Shown: positions 35,440 through 44,218 of the stretch, piece after piece
Layout of the letters: the number at the start of each line of letters is the position of its first letter
Numbering within the stretch: the first letter of the stretch is position 1
Origin: an uncultured Clostridia bacterium
GTDB lineage: Bacteria; Bacillota; Clostridia; Oscillospirales; QAKW01
Direction of reading: 5' to 3'
Length of the DNA: 64,000 nucleotides
NCBI GenBank assembly: GCA_944385895.1
Contig: CALWYZ010000010.1
Coordinates: forward strand, 1-64,000
Program-made: the position numbers and the translations under genes
The notes under the pieces: model-generated
What the model was told of the DNA's origin: nothing
What the model saw: only the letters and a program-made list of their open reading frames with translations
The model's database searches: none

Positions 35440-35681
35440 TTTCGATATGCTTGATGATTATAATTTCGATATGATATTTTGAAATTACTATCATTCCCTA
35501 AAAAAGGATTGTGCTGACCGTCCTTTCGAGATTACTTACTTTTCGATATCAGGTCAGCACAATCTGCTGAAAGATTTTTTATGATTCCCGTTTCGAAATG
35601 ATATATGACTTTCATTTCGAAATGAGCAATGAGTTCCTATTTTCATTTTGAAATGCTTTATGACTGTCATTTCGAAATGAG
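35440..35681. repeat. Array of about 36-nt repeats with TTTCGAWATG ends, upstream of integrase
   Basis: Three full units at 35440-35475, 35591-35626 and 35646-35681, plus a shorter variant at 35524-35550. Each unit carries the 10-mer TTTCGAWATG (or a close variant) at both ends with starts 24 nt apart (17 in the short unit). The last two units match at 32 of 36 positions by eye; the first matches the last at 28 of 36. The 10-mer contains the palindrome TTTCGAAA. Position between the RNA candidate and the integrase suggests binding sites for the recombinase, a directionality factor or an initiator. Confidence 0.65.
35507..35564. repeat. 13-bp perfect inverted repeat enclosing two array motifs
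   Basis: GATTGTGCTGACC (35507-35519) and GGTCAGCACAATC (35552-35564). The 32-nt loop holds the short repeat unit (TTTCGAGATT and TTTCGATATC). It could extrude as a cruciform or fold as single-stranded DNA. Confidence 0.7.
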
Positions 35682-35734
35682 GGGGCAAAATTTTCGTACA
35701 CAAAATTATTTTCGTCAGGAGAACCCCGAATATT

Positions 35735-35748
35735 TTATTGACGAAAAT
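35735..35748. repeat. 14-nt repeat TTATTGACGAAAAT, three copies
   Basis: Exact copies at 34857-34870 and 35735-35748, and a 13/14 copy at 37245-37258. An inverted partial copy (ATTTTCGTCA) is at 35709-35718. The second and third copies flank the integrase module. Confidence 0.5.
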
Positions 35749-35783
35749 ACTGTATTTTTTACTATTTTCGTACACAGTTTTTT

Positions 35784-35811
35784 ACGCAAGGCTTGGTCCC
35801 TATCCTTGCGT
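35784..35811 (+). terminator. Hairpin just before the integrase gene
   Basis: An 8-bp perfect stem (ACGCAAGG 35784-35791 with CCTTGCGT 35804-35811), followed by A/T-rich sequence and the integrase RBS. Could be a weak terminator or leader hairpin. Confidence 0.45.
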
Positions 35812-35847
35812 TGAAATAAAATTTTTAGAGAAAGGAGACGGTTTGCT

Positions 35848-36801
35848 ATGTCAGATTCTAATAATATTACAGTGTTAAACCCAGGCTTGTATAAGAACTT
35901 ACTTGCTCAAGTCGAGTCTATCTATAGGCACAGCAACGAGCTTAGTTTTAAAACAAGAGCAAGGTATTATGAAGCGACAAAAAGGTTCTGTAAGTTCTTA
36001 GCCGATAATTTTCGTTTACAAAACTTTAAGAACGTGGAAGACCGACACTTTAAAGCATATGTGGAGCATCTAAAAGAAAACAACTCTGCTGCAACTATTC
36101 AATCCGATCTGTCGGGCATACGGTATTTCCATAGAAAATCCGGTAGTAAAAACAGGCTATCCCCTAATAGCAAGTTAAATCTGCCCAAACGCGCGACGGG
36201 TGTAAAAGACCATTCGCTATTAGATAAAGAGCTTGTCAATATTCGACAGTGGGCTATCCAAACAGGTCGGCAGGATGCGGTAATTGCGATAGACTTTGCC
36301 TGTGAATTTGGTTTGCGACTTGAAGAGATCTGTACCCTAAGAGTTGAATACCTTATGTCTGCCTTAAAGGCCGGACAACTTGTCATAAAAGGCAAAGGCG
36401 GTCAGACAAGGGCCATTGATTTAAGCGCAAATCAACGCAGTATCATTACCGATAATTTGAACTATGCCAGGTGTTCAGGCAAATATCCAAGAGATTATTT
36501 AATCTCAGGTAGCGAAAAGGGCGGCGTACAGCGGGAAAAACGTTCTTTGCAGAATTGGATGAGTTATAACAGAAAATACTTTATGGTAGAAAACCGTGAG
36601 GATTTGAGTGAAGACGGTAAAAAGAAAAGAACGGAAACAATCTCTTGGCACAGTCTGAGACATACCTATGCACAACGCACCTATGAAGAAGCATTAAAAG
36701 AGCGCCCAAAGAAAGCTCGGAAGATTGTTAGCGAAAACTTAGGTCACCACAGGACCGAAGTGACAAGAATTTACTTGGCTGATAAGCCGAAGAAAAAGTA
36801 A
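35848..36801 (+). CDS. Tyrosine recombinase / integrase
   Basis: Site-specific recombinase with all catalytic residues: R157 (GLRLEEIC), K183 (KGKGGQTR), H268 and R271 (WHSLRHTYA), H300 (LGHHRTEV) and Y309 (RIYL). The first 110 residues form a SAM-like core-binding domain. At 317 aa it is full length and likely active. RBS AGAAAGGAGACGG. The repeat array lies immediately upstream. No phage structural, conjugation or replication genes are seen nearby, so what it moves is unclear. Confidence 0.92.
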   Translation: MSDSNNITVLNPGLYKNLLAQVESIYRHSNELSFKTRARYYEATKRFCKFLADNFRLQNFKNVEDRHFKAYVEHLKENNSAATIQSDLSGIRYFHRKSGSKNRLSPNSKLNLPKRATGVKDHSLLDKELVNIRQWAIQTGRQDAVIAIDFACEFGLRLEEICTLRVEYLMSALKAGQLVIKGKGGQTRAIDLSANQRSIITDNLNYARCSGKYPRDYLISGSEKGGVQREKRSLQNWMSYNRKYFMVENREDLSEDGKKKRTETISWHSLRHTYAQRTYEEALKERPKKARKIVSENLGHHRTEVTRIYLADKPKKK

Positions 36802-37037
36802 GCTATTAATTAAAATGATGAAGGAAGAATTTAAATTGACGACAATGTCCTGCTGACTAAACTGACAGGATTGATATATAGGGACAAACAAAGGAAATAA
36901 AGGTCGGGCGATTCAAAAGCCCGAAGTATATGGCGGCGGCAACCTGCCACCGCCTGTAAGGAGAATTTATATGTTATATGTTTCTATGCTTGCCTCCGGC
37001 GGAAAAGGAGGTAATGATATTTAAGGAGGTGTAGCTC
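36802..37037 (+). other. Integrase 3' spacer with hairpins and a 17-codon frame
   Basis: Holds short hairpins (TCGGGC/GCCCGA at 36,904-36,924; GGCGG/CCGCC at 36,932-36,954) and a tiny frame from ATG 36971 to TAA 37024 with an AAGGAG site, whose end overlaps the RBS of the next gene. The tiny frame may couple translation to that gene. No other gene seen. Confidence 0.35.
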
Positions 37038-37202
37038 ATGAGCGATCCTAAGATTGTTTTTAAATCGGATGTTCCCGAAGAAGCGCTTATTTCTTTAGCT
37101 ATGTTCATGATGGAAGAGATGGAGCGTTTTATCGAAAGCGACATTGGAAAAGAAGAGTTTGAAAGATTGATGAGAGAAGCTTCGGAAGACGACGAAGATT
37201 AA
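37038..37202 (+). CDS. Small acidic protein, 54 aa
   Basis: ATG 37038 preceded by AAGGAGGTGTAG, a strong site. The peptide is very acidic with a Met-rich helix (AMFMMEEMERFIES) and ends in Asp/Glu. No family recognised. Located after the integrase, it could be an accessory factor for excision, but excisionases are usually basic, so this is not supported. Confidence 0.6.
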   Translation: MSDPKIVFKSDVPEEALISLAMFMMEEMERFIESDIGKEEFERLMREASEDDED

Positions 37203-37209
37203 CATATAT

Positions 37210-37235
37210 GCGGTACGGCTTTACCGTCGTACCGC
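37210..37235 (+). terminator. Hairpin after the 54-aa gene
   Basis: An 8-bp perfect stem (37210-37217 with 37228-37235); an A/T-rich stretch follows but no clean T-run. Confidence 0.5.
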
Positions 37236-37284
37236 TAAATAAAATTATTAACGAAAATGGAGTGTATAAAAATTGTTTTACGTA

Positions 37285-37320
37285 TTGATTATAAACTGTT
37301 TATGTGTTATAATAAACACA
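37285..37320 (+). promoter_or_regulatory. Promoter with operator-like palindrome before a truncated repressor
   Basis: TTGATT (37285-37290), 17-nt spacer, TATAAT (37308-37313). TGTGTT (37303-37308) and AACACA (37315-37320) form an inverted repeat centred on the -10, as expected for an autoregulated repressor. Confidence 0.65.
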
Positions 37321-37344
37321 AATCATTTGGAGGTGAGTTAGAAT

Positions 37345-37386
37345 ATGAATATTGTAGGAGAAAGACTAAAAGAACTCAGGTTTTAG
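37345..37386 (+). pseudogene. First 12 codons of an XRE-type repressor, truncated
   Basis: Behind GGAGG and a good promoter, the frame reads MNIVGERLKELR, a typical XRE repressor start, then Phe and a stop. The homologous sequence ends at about 37380, where a truncated gene from the other strand begins. Confidence 0.6.
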
Positions 37387-37471
37387 GGTCAAAACCCAAT
37401 TCGTTATTCTTTTTCCAATTCCATTCTGCCATCAGTTCGGCATTATCAATTATATATTTCTTTTCTGCCAT
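37376..37471 (-). pseudogene. 5' fragment of a DUF4379-type zinc-ribbon gene, truncated
   Basis: On the minus strand from ATG 37471 (RBS GCGAGG) the frame gives MAEKKYIIDNAELMAEWNW followed by KKNNELGFDPKT, the expected start of proteins that go on with repeated DUF4379 zinc-ribbon units. It then hits TGA exactly where the XRE fragment's sequence starts (about 37,378-37,381), so both genes were cut at one junction. Confidence 0.55.
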
Positions 37472-37606
37472 AACCTTGGCACCTCGCTTTTTGAATATCA
37501 TTTATAACATTATGCCATAAAATTTTCCAATAGTAAACATGTGCTGTTTTGCAATAAAAACTAATAAGAACGAAGTGATGTTATTTGTTTGTTTAATAAT
37601 TTTGAA

Positions 37607-39139
37607 TCAGTAAAAATAGACAGGAGAATGAAAAAAGTTTATAAAAAGAAAAATCCAAACCCGACAAAGTCGAATTTGGATTTTTGGTGCACCTGAGCAT
37701 TCTATAATCGAACCGTTTACCTCTTTTAGAGTGATGGTTTTGCTTGCTTCCTTGTAATTAAATGTTATGACCAATTTGTCATCGTAAAGATATACGGCGT
37801 TTACAAAAATGTCAATCAGTCTTTGTTTGTGTTCCTTCGTTTCCAAGCTCATGCTCTGAATATGCCTGAGCCATAATACTAAGCCCTCTTTCGTGATTGT
37901 GGGCTTTTTCTTCTCTTCCTTGATGAGCTTTAATTTAATCTCATCTCTTGTCTGCTCCAACTCTATCATTCTTTGTTTTGTGGTTGGAGTTATAATTCCT
38001 TCTTCTATTGCTCTAAGCAAATTGTTAAGTGCGTTCTCTGTTTCACTAAGCCGTTGTTTAAGTAGTTGTATTGCGGGATTTTCTTTCTTTGCATTTCTGA
38101 ACACAATACCTGCGATATCCTCAATAACATTATCATCAATCATCATCTCATGGGTGTGTTTAACAACAATGTCTTCAATCCATTCTTTTTTAACCGTCTT
38201 TTTATCACAAGTGTGTTTGTACTTAGCGTTATTGCATTTGTAATATCGGTGAACTGTACCGTTTCGTGCGGTTCCGCTTTCACCGGTCATATATACACCG
38301 CATTTACCGCAAAACAGTTTTGTTGTCAGTAAGTAATCATCTTCGGCTTTATGCCGCGCTGTTGCTCTCTTATTCTTCGCACGCTCACGTTGCACCTTGT
38401 CGAATAACGCCTGCGGGACTATCCTTGATATACCGTCTTTATTAACAATATCTCGGAACTTGTATTCACCAATATACCGTCGGTTTTTCAGCATATCCGT
38501 TACAATATTAATGGTTATTTTAGTTCCGTGGGAAGTGGTAACACCTTTTGCATTTAGCATTTCCACAATCTCTTTTATTGTTTTACCATCCGCGTATGCT
38601 TGGAAAGCAGCAACCACATACGGTGCTTTAACAGGATCCACCTCAAACATTTGGTCCTTGTTAATAACATAGCCGATAGGGACTGTACCGCCATTAAATT
38701 TACATTTTAGCGCATTCTCGGTCATACCTCGTGTAACTTTTTCGGAAAGTTCAACCGAATAGTATTCTGCATAACCCTCTAACATTGATTCAAGCAATAT
38801 GCCTTCAGCGTTTTGGGATATTGTTTCCGTCGCAGAAACCACTTTAACATTATTCTTTTTTAATGTGTTTTTATAACGAGCCGAATCGTAACGGTTACGG
38901 GCAAATCTGTCGAGTTTCCAAACGATAACCAGATCGAATTTCTGCTTATCGCTATCCTTAATCATCTGTTGGAACGCCGGTCGATTGTCTGTCTTTGCCG
39001 ATAACGCTCGGTCAATATAGGTATCAATAATTGAAATTCCTTGCTTTTCGGCAAAAGCGTAACATCCTCGAAGCTGACCGTCTATACTTTCTTTGCGTTG
39101 ACTGTCCGAGGAATATCTTGCGTAAATAACTCCAATCAT
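37607..39139 (-). CDS. Large serine recombinase
   Basis: Site-specific recombinase with an N-terminal resolvase domain (YARYSSDSQ, catalytic Ser10), a Recombinase domain, a zinc ribbon (FCGKCGVYMTGE...CNN...C) and a long coiled-coil region (about 355-420). Such enzymes integrate and excise prophages and transposons without host factors. Its ATG overlaps the stop of the XRE remnant by 4 nt. The last 30 or so codons run through a perfect terminator hairpin (37,649-37,685), so the C-terminal tail (RLCRVWIFLFINFF...) may be foreign to the original protein. Confidence 0.88.
   Translation of the reverse strand: MIGVIYARYSSDSQRKESIDGQLRGCYAFAEKQGISIIDTYIDRALSAKTDNRPAFQQMIKDSDKQKFDLVIVWKLDRFARNRYDSARYKNTLKKNNVKVVSATETISQNAEGILLESMLEGYAEYYSVELSEKVTRGMTENALKCKFNGGTVPIGYVINKDQMFEVDPVKAPYVVAAFQAYADGKTIKEIVEMLNAKGVTTSHGTKITINIVTDMLKNRRYIGEYKFRDIVNKDGISRIVPQALFDKVQRERAKNKRATARHKAEDDYLLTTKLFCGKCGVYMTGESGTARNGTVHRYYKCNNAKYKHTCDKKTVKKEWIEDIVVKHTHEMMIDDNVIEDIAGIVFRNAKKENPAIQLLKQRLSETENALNNLLRAIEEGIITPTTKQRMIELEQTRDEIKLKLIKEEKKKPTITKEGLVLWLRHIQSMSLETKEHKQRLIDIFVNAVYLYDDKLVITFNYKEASKTITLKEVNGSIIECSGAPKIQIRLCRVWIFLFINFFHSPVYFY
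37649..37685 (-). terminator. Terminator hairpin inside the 3' end of the serine recombinase frame
   Basis: An 11-bp perfect stem (37649-37659 with 37675-37685) with an inner CGAC/GTCG stem; on the minus strand a T-rich tail follows. An 8-bp palindrome GGTGCACC (37686-37693) abuts it. Confidence 0.65.
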
Positions 39140-39534
39140 TCTTCCTTCACCTCCCGAAGCATCTGAGAAATAACCTCTTTCAGCTTTTCATTGAACACAG
39201 TCCCGGGAGTAAAGCACATTGTCATTAGGGCTTCCAGACCGCCATCCTTTTCAAGTGCTGATTTAATTGCCGGGTATTTTTGCATGCCTTGTGGGTTATC
39301 AGTTCTTCCAAAGATATAATCCAAAGATACATTAAAGAAGTCTGCATACCACAGTAATTTTTGGAATGGCGGCTCGGCAACACCCATTTCGTAGCGACCA
39401 ATAGTTGCTTGTGTTGTCTCACATAATTCCGCTAACTGCTTTTGAGAATAACGTGCATTTACCCTGAACTCTTGGAAACAAGAAAATAGTTTGGTGGAAA
39501 TGTCAAATAGGACACGAGTGGCAAACAGCGATAT
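39136..39534 (-). pseudogene. XRE-family regulator lacking a usable start
   Basis: The frame is open from a TAG at 39535-39537 to TGA/TAA at 39136 and encodes a clear helix-turn-helix (ARYSQKQLAELCETTQATIG) followed by RYEMGVAEPPFQKLLWYADF and a typical C-terminal region. No ATG, GTG or TTG lies upstream of the helix-turn-helix in this frame; the first ATG (39387) is inside the domain. The N-terminus seems lost or altered. XRE plus serine recombinase with a 4-nt overlap is a common mobile cassette, so the regulator was probably once intact. Confidence 0.55.
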
Positions 39535-39537
39535 CTA

Positions 39538-40023
39538 ATAGAAGCAAAGGCTCTGGTTGCCCGTATTGTTCAGGCAGATATGCCATTGCAAAAGCTATTT
39601 CCATTTGGTTTTGTAAATCTTTTTTGTTGTTTTATTAGAATAAGAAAAATACTTGCTTGACTATTTCTTCAAAACATTTTACTATGAAGAAGAGCATTTC
39701 TCTGGGAACTTTGTCCGTAGGATTTCCTGCAGCTATTTCTTTATTGCTGGTTTGCTTTTCAATTTTTCACAGCTCTTTTGTTGAGATATGAGGGATGAAA
39801 TGTTATTGCGGCGGCCAAACAATAGGAAATCAGGCTGGCACACAGCTTGGAATTGCGTGCTATTACGAGAACTTTTTTGGATTGATAATGGTCTGTATAG
39901 TCAAAAAGCTATACTAATATACCTTTTTTTAATCGTAATACCGTATTAAGCAGTGTTGTTAATCAAAAAAACTTAAATCTGACGACAGTAACGATTGCTT
40001 ATTTATCAGCAATAAAATAAATA
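39538..40023. other. Spacer between the island and the V-ATPase operon
   Basis: About 490 bases without a supported gene. Two short minus-strand open stretches (about 39,635-39,768 and 39,500-39,615) look protein-like but lack starts and ribosome sites, so they may be decayed coding sequence. I could not identify a clear promoter for the V-ATPase operon or a repeat of the tRNA-Leu end. Confidence 0.3.
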
Positions 40024-40056
40024 ATGGATTATACCGTTGGAAAGGAAGAATTAATT

Positions 40057-40617
40057 GTGGAACTACAAATTCAAGACTTAGTCTGCGCAATAAAAAAGGA
40101 CGGCATTGATGCCGCACAGGCAGAGGCAGACAGTATTATTGCCGAGGCAAAGAAAAAAGCTGCCGATATTATTTTTGAAGCCAAGGAAGACGCTGAGCGT
40201 ATCCGTAAAAAAACAGAAAACGAAATAAATGTTATGAAAGAAAGTGCAAAGATATCAGCAGAGCACGCAAAGCGTGACGCCATACTTTCTTTCAAAAAAA
40301 CGGTGCAGTCTGAGTTTGAAAAGCTGTTGACAACAGACGCTTCAAAAGCTGTGGACGTAAATACACTGGCAAAGCTGATTACAGCAGCTGTAAATGGAGA
40401 GGAGCCTTCAAATTATGTTGCAGAGGTGTCCGAAATTACAGAGGGACTGAAAAGCGAATTGGCAGAAAAGATACGTATGGGACTTGAAATCAAAATAAGT
40501 CCAAACATTCGTGCTGGCTTTCGTTTGGCAGCTAAAGATGGCTCGGGATATTTTGACTGCTCTGACGAGGAGATAGCACAAATGCTGATTCCGTTTTTCC
40601 CTGAGCTTTTAATTTAA
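40057..40617 (+). CDS. V-type ATPase subunit E
   Basis: Peripheral stalk subunit. The N-terminal 90 residues form a long Ala/Lys/Glu-rich coiled coil (AEADSIIAEAKKKAADIIFEA region), and the C-terminal half binds the A3B3 head. I start it at GTG 40057 (186 aa), 8 nt after GGAAGG, giving the usual MELxIQDLV opening; an ATG 33 nt upstream is in frame but lacks a site. First gene of the operon. Confidence 0.88.
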   Translation: MELQIQDLVCAIKKDGIDAAQAEADSIIAEAKKKAADIIFEAKEDAERIRKKTENEINVMKESAKISAEHAKRDAILSFKKTVQSEFEKLLTTDASKAVDVNTLAKLITAAVNGEEPSNYVAEVSEITEGLKSELAEKIRMGLEIKISPNIRAGFRLAAKDGSGYFDCSDEEIAQMLIPFFPELLI

Positions 40618-40631
40618 GGGAGAGATAAAAA

Positions 40632-41162
40632 ATGGCTTCTTACTACTATTTGCTGTCAAGTTTACCTATGCTCAAGGCAGACGGTGAAATGCCATTTGGA
40701 TATAATGATTTTCTCGAAATGTGCAGGTCTGCCGTCAGCGATGCAAAATATGCTGTTTTAAAGAATTTGACCTTGTCCTCAAAAGAAGGCCCTCTTATTA
40801 CGGAATGGACAAAATTTTATACTGTATTAAAACAAGAACTTACCTACCAGCGCAATCAGCGGTTGGGACGACAGGCGCAAATTCCTTCTCAACGAGATGC
40901 AACTGTATCAAAAGCCGCTATTGCTGCTGTAAACAGCCAAAACCCGTTAGATGCCGAGAAAGCATTGATTGCATTTGAATTTGAAAAACTTGATGAAATT
41001 ATCGGAACCCACTATTTTGATGATTATGCGCTTATGGGTTATGCTTTGAAATTAAAGCTTCTGGAACGAAAAAATATCTTTAATCAAAAAAACGGCAAAA
41101 TCGAGCTGGAACGTATTGTTAATGGATTGCAGCAACAAATCATAAGCACTGAACAGGAGTGA
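40632..41162 (+). CDS. DUF2764 protein of V-ATPase operon (V-ATPase C-like)
   Basis: Begins MASYYYLLSSLPMLK, the mark of the DUF2764 family, which replaces recognisable subunit C in V-ATPase operons of spirochaetes, Bacteroidetes and some Clostridia. 176 aa, helical. A coupling role between rotor and head is inferred from its operon position. Spaced 14 nt from subunit E and 4 nt from subunit A. Confidence 0.85.
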   Translation: MASYYYLLSSLPMLKADGEMPFGYNDFLEMCRSAVSDAKYAVLKNLTLSSKEGPLITEWTKFYTVLKQELTYQRNQRLGRQAQIPSQRDATVSKAAIAAVNSQNPLDAEKALIAFEFEKLDEIIGTHYFDDYALMGYALKLKLLERKNIFNQKNGKIELERIVNGLQQQIISTEQE

Positions 41163-41166
41163 AACA

Positions 41167-42897
41167 ATGGATTATATCACAGGAAAAGTAACAGGGGTAA
41201 ACGGTAACCTTGTATCCGTTCATATTGATGGTACTATCCGAAAAAATGAGGTAGGATATATACTTGTAGACAATAAACGGTTAAAGGGTGAAATTATACG
41301 TGTATCCGGAGATACTGCCGATATGCAGATTTATGAAATGACAGTAGGCATAAAGGTCGGCGACAGAGCGGAATTTACCGGAGAGCTTATGAGTGTTGAA
41401 TTAGGCCCCGGACTTCTTACACAAATTTACGACGGGCTTCAAAATCCGCTTCCGGATCTTGCGGAAAAATGCGGGTTCTTTCTTGAACGCGGCGAATATT
41501 TGAATCCTATTCCCGACAAGGAATGGGGATTTACCCCTGTCGTTGCCGTTGGAGACATTGTTCGTCCGGGCGATACGATAGGAACCGTTCCGGAGGGATT
41601 GTTTACACACTGCATTATGGTGCCTTTTGGATTTTCTGATGAAGATTGGACGGTAATATCAATCGTACCAAAAGGAACATATAACGTACGCGATAACATC
41701 GCTGTAATACAGGACGGCAAAGGAGTGGAAAAAACACTCTCTATGGTTTTCTCCTGGCCTATTAAAAAGCCTGTTACCTGCTATGACCAGAGACTTCGTC
41801 CGGATGAAACTCTTATTACAAAAATACGGTGTATAGATACCTTTCTCCCCATAGCAAAGGGAGGCACATTCTGTGTTCCGGGGCCATTCGGTGCTGGGAA
41901 GACGGTACTTCAGCATATGGAAGCCAAAAATGCTGATGTTGATATTGTAATCATTGCCGCTTGCGGAGAGCGGGCAGGCGAAGTAGTTGAAGTACTTAAG
42001 GAATTTCCCGAATTAGTAGATCCGAGAACCGGAAGGTCGCTTATGGAAAGAACTATCATAATCTGCAATACCTCTTCAATGCCTGTTGCAGCGCGTGAGG
42101 CTTCTGTGTATACTGGCATAACGCTTGCTGAATATTATCGGCAAATGGGACTTTCTGTTTTGATGCTTGCGGATTCTACGTCACGCTGGGCTCAGGCAAT
42201 GCGTGAGATGAGCGGACGTCTTGAGGAAATTCCCGGTGATGAAGCATTCCCAGCTTATCTTGAATCTGTAATTGCATCATTTTACGAACGTGCGGGAAAG
42301 GTACGTTTGCGAAACGGAAAAATAGCTTCTGTTACAATAGGAGGTACGGTATCTCCTGCAGGCGGCAACTTTGAGGAGCCCGTGACTCAGGCAACGCTTA
42401 AAGTCGTGGGCGCATTCCATGGCTTATCCCGTGAGCGCTCTGACGCAAGAAAATATCCTGCAATACATCCGATAGAATCATGGTCCAAATACGCAGGTAT
42501 AGCAGAAAAAGAAAAGGTAGATAAAGCCAGAAATATATTGATCAGAAGTACTGAAATCAATCAAATGATGAAAGTTGTGGGCGAAGAGGGTATCTCTGAT
42601 GAGGACTATATAACATACCAAAAGGGAGAGCTTTTGGATTCTGCCTATCTTCAGCAGGATTCTTTTGACCCTATCGATGCTGCTTGCGAGCCTGAGCGTC
42701 AGATTCGGGAGTTTGATGTTATGTACCAAATCATTATGCGCTCCTATACTTTGGAAAGTAAAAATGATATTCGTGTGTTTTTTAATGAGCTGCGCCAGTT
42801 GCTGCTTGACTGGCATACAATAGAATTTAATACAGAACAATTTGATATGCAGGAGAAACAAATCAAAGAATTCTATATGTCAAAATCTTGCGAATAG
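41167..42897 (+). CDS. V-type ATPase catalytic subunit A
   Basis: Catalytic ATP-binding subunit. Walker A is GPFGAGKT at residues 239-246; the [17 protein letters not shown] and [20 protein letters not shown] segments are diagnostic for A subunits, and the non-homologous insert of V/A-type A subunits is present (about 110-190). Full length at 576 aa. Confidence 0.96.
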   Translation: MDYITGKVTGVNGNLVSVHIDGTIRKNEVGYILVDNKRLKGEIIRVSGDTADMQIYEMTVGIKVGDRAEFTGELMSVELGPGLLTQIYDGLQNPLPDLAEKCGFFLERGEYLNPIPDKEWGFTPVVAVGDIVRPGDTIGTVPEGLFTHCIMVPFGFSDEDWTVISIVPKGTYNVRDNIAVIQDGKGVEKTLSMVFSWPIKKPVTCYDQRLRPDETLITKIRCIDTFLPIAKGGTFCVPGPFGAGKTVLQHMEAKNADVDIVIIAACGERAGEVVEVLKEFPELVDPRTGRSLMERTIIICNTSSMPVAAREASVYTGITLAEYYRQMGLSVLMLADSTSRWAQAMREMSGRLEEIPGDEAFPAYLESVIASFYERAGKVRLRNGKIASVTIGGTVSPAGGNFEEPVTQATLKVVGAFHGLSRERSDARKYPAIHPIESWSKYAGIAEKEKVDKARNILIRSTEINQMMKVVGEEGISDEDYITYQKGELLDSAYLQQDSFDPIDAACEPERQIREFDVMYQIIMRSYTLESKNDIRVFFNELRQLLLDWHTIEFNTEQFDMQEKQIKEFYMSKSCE

Positions 42898-42907
42898 GAG
42901 ATTTGAT

Positions 42908-44203
42908 ATGCAAAAAGTTTATACAAAAATCGAATCAATAGTCGGTAATGTTATTTCGGTCAGAGCAACGGGTGTACGCAACGGTGATTTGGCACTTGTC
43001 GGCAAAAGTTATGCAAATGTAATCAAGCTTGATCATGATCTTGTATTTTTACAGGTATTTGCAGGTACACAGGGCATCAGCACAACAGATACTGTAAGAT
43101 TTCTGGGTAAACCGATGATGGTTTCTTATTCGGATCATCTTTTGGGTCGTGTTTTCACAGGATCGGGCGTACCGAAAGATAATGGTCCCGCACTTACCGA
43201 AAACATGATACCGATAGGCGGTCCTTCAGTTAATCCAGCTCGAAGAATTGTGCCGAAAAAAATGATACGGACAGGTATTCCGATGATTGACGTCTTTAAC
43301 ACGCTTGTTGAAAGTCAGAAGTTGCCGATATTCTCTGTATCGGGCGAGCCTTATAATGAACTGCTCGCACGGATTGCAATGCAGGCAGAGGTTGACGTGA
43401 TTGTATTGGGAGGAATGGGACTCAAATATGATGACTATCTGTTCTTCCGTGAAACTCTTGAAAAGAGCGGTGCTATGGGGCATACTGTTATGTTTATTCA
43501 CACAGCGGCAGATCCTACCGTTGAATGTATCCTTGTTCCCGATATGGCTCTTGCAGTTGCAGAGCGTTTTGCCTTAGACGGAAAACGGGTGCTTGTCTTG
43601 CTTACAGATATGACAAACTTCGCAGATGCACAAAAGGAAGCTGCTATTACAATGGAGCAGGTTCCTTCAAACCGTGGATATCCCGGAGACTTGTACAGCT
43701 GTCTTGCTTCACGATATGAAAAAGCAGTTGACTTTGATGGCTTGGGGTCTGTAACTATTCTAAGTGTTACAACAATGCCCGGAGACGACGTTACTCATCC
43801 GGTTCCGGATAACACGGGTTATATTACAGAAGGGCAGTATTACCTCAAAGGCGGAAGAATCGAGCCGTTTGGTTCACTGTCGCGTTTAAAGCAAAACGTA
43901 AATGGTACGACAAGAAGCGATCATCGTGCATTGATGGACGGCATGATCAAGCTGTACAGTGCATATAAAGAAACTCTCGAAAAGAAATCCATGGGATTCT
44001 TAATGAGCGACTGGGATGAAAAACTTCTCAAGTATGGTAAATTATTTGAATCTGAGCTTATGGATCTTCGTGTGAACATTTCTTTGGAAGAAGCACTGGA
44101 TTTGGGCTGGAAAATACTTGCTGAATGTTTTGAACCCAATGAAACAGGACTTAAGACCAACTTGATACAAGAGAGATGGCCTAAAGAACTGAATCAATCG
44201 TAA
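42908..44203 (+). CDS. V-type ATPase subunit B
   Basis: Non-catalytic nucleotide-site subunit; the Walker A position reads [14 protein letters not shown] rather than a P-loop, as in B subunits. Also shows [15 protein letters not shown] and [22 protein letters not shown]. The start is ATG 42908, 6 nt after AGGAG, giving 431 aa; an in-frame ATG at 42842 lies inside the A gene. Confidence 0.95.
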   Translation: MQKVYTKIESIVGNVISVRATGVRNGDLALVGKSYANVIKLDHDLVFLQVFAGTQGISTTDTVRFLGKPMMVSYSDHLLGRVFTGSGVPKDNGPALTENMIPIGGPSVNPARRIVPKKMIRTGIPMIDVFNTLVESQKLPIFSVSGEPYNELLARIAMQAEVDVIVLGGMGLKYDDYLFFRETLEKSGAMGHTVMFIHTAADPTVECILVPDMALAVAERFALDGKRVLVLLTDMTNFADAQKEAAITMEQVPSNRGYPGDLYSCLASRYEKAVDFDGLGSVTILSVTTMPGDDVTHPVPDNTGYITEGQYYLKGGRIEPFGSLSRLKQNVNGTTRSDHRALMDGMIKLYSAYKETLEKKSMGFLMSDWDEKLLKYGKLFESELMDLRVNISLEEALDLGWKILAECFEPNETGLKTNLIQERWPKELNQS

Positions 44204-44218
44204 TGGGCGGGTAAAGTT

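Noticed and set aside
35440-35681. Possible CRISPR array
   Set aside because: Units differ in length and sequence, spacers are uneven, and no cas genes are present; better read as protein-binding repeats. No CRISPR array was seen elsewhere.
37257-37520. An 87-codon plus-strand frame across the truncation junction
   Set aside because: It crosses the promoter, the repressor fragment and the DUF4379 fragment in other frames, so it is a chance frame.
39500-39768. Minus-strand protein-like stretches (for example MEIAFAMAYLPEQYG)
   Set aside because: No ribosome sites, no proper starts, and frames broken by stops; possibly decayed coding sequence but not enough for a gene call.
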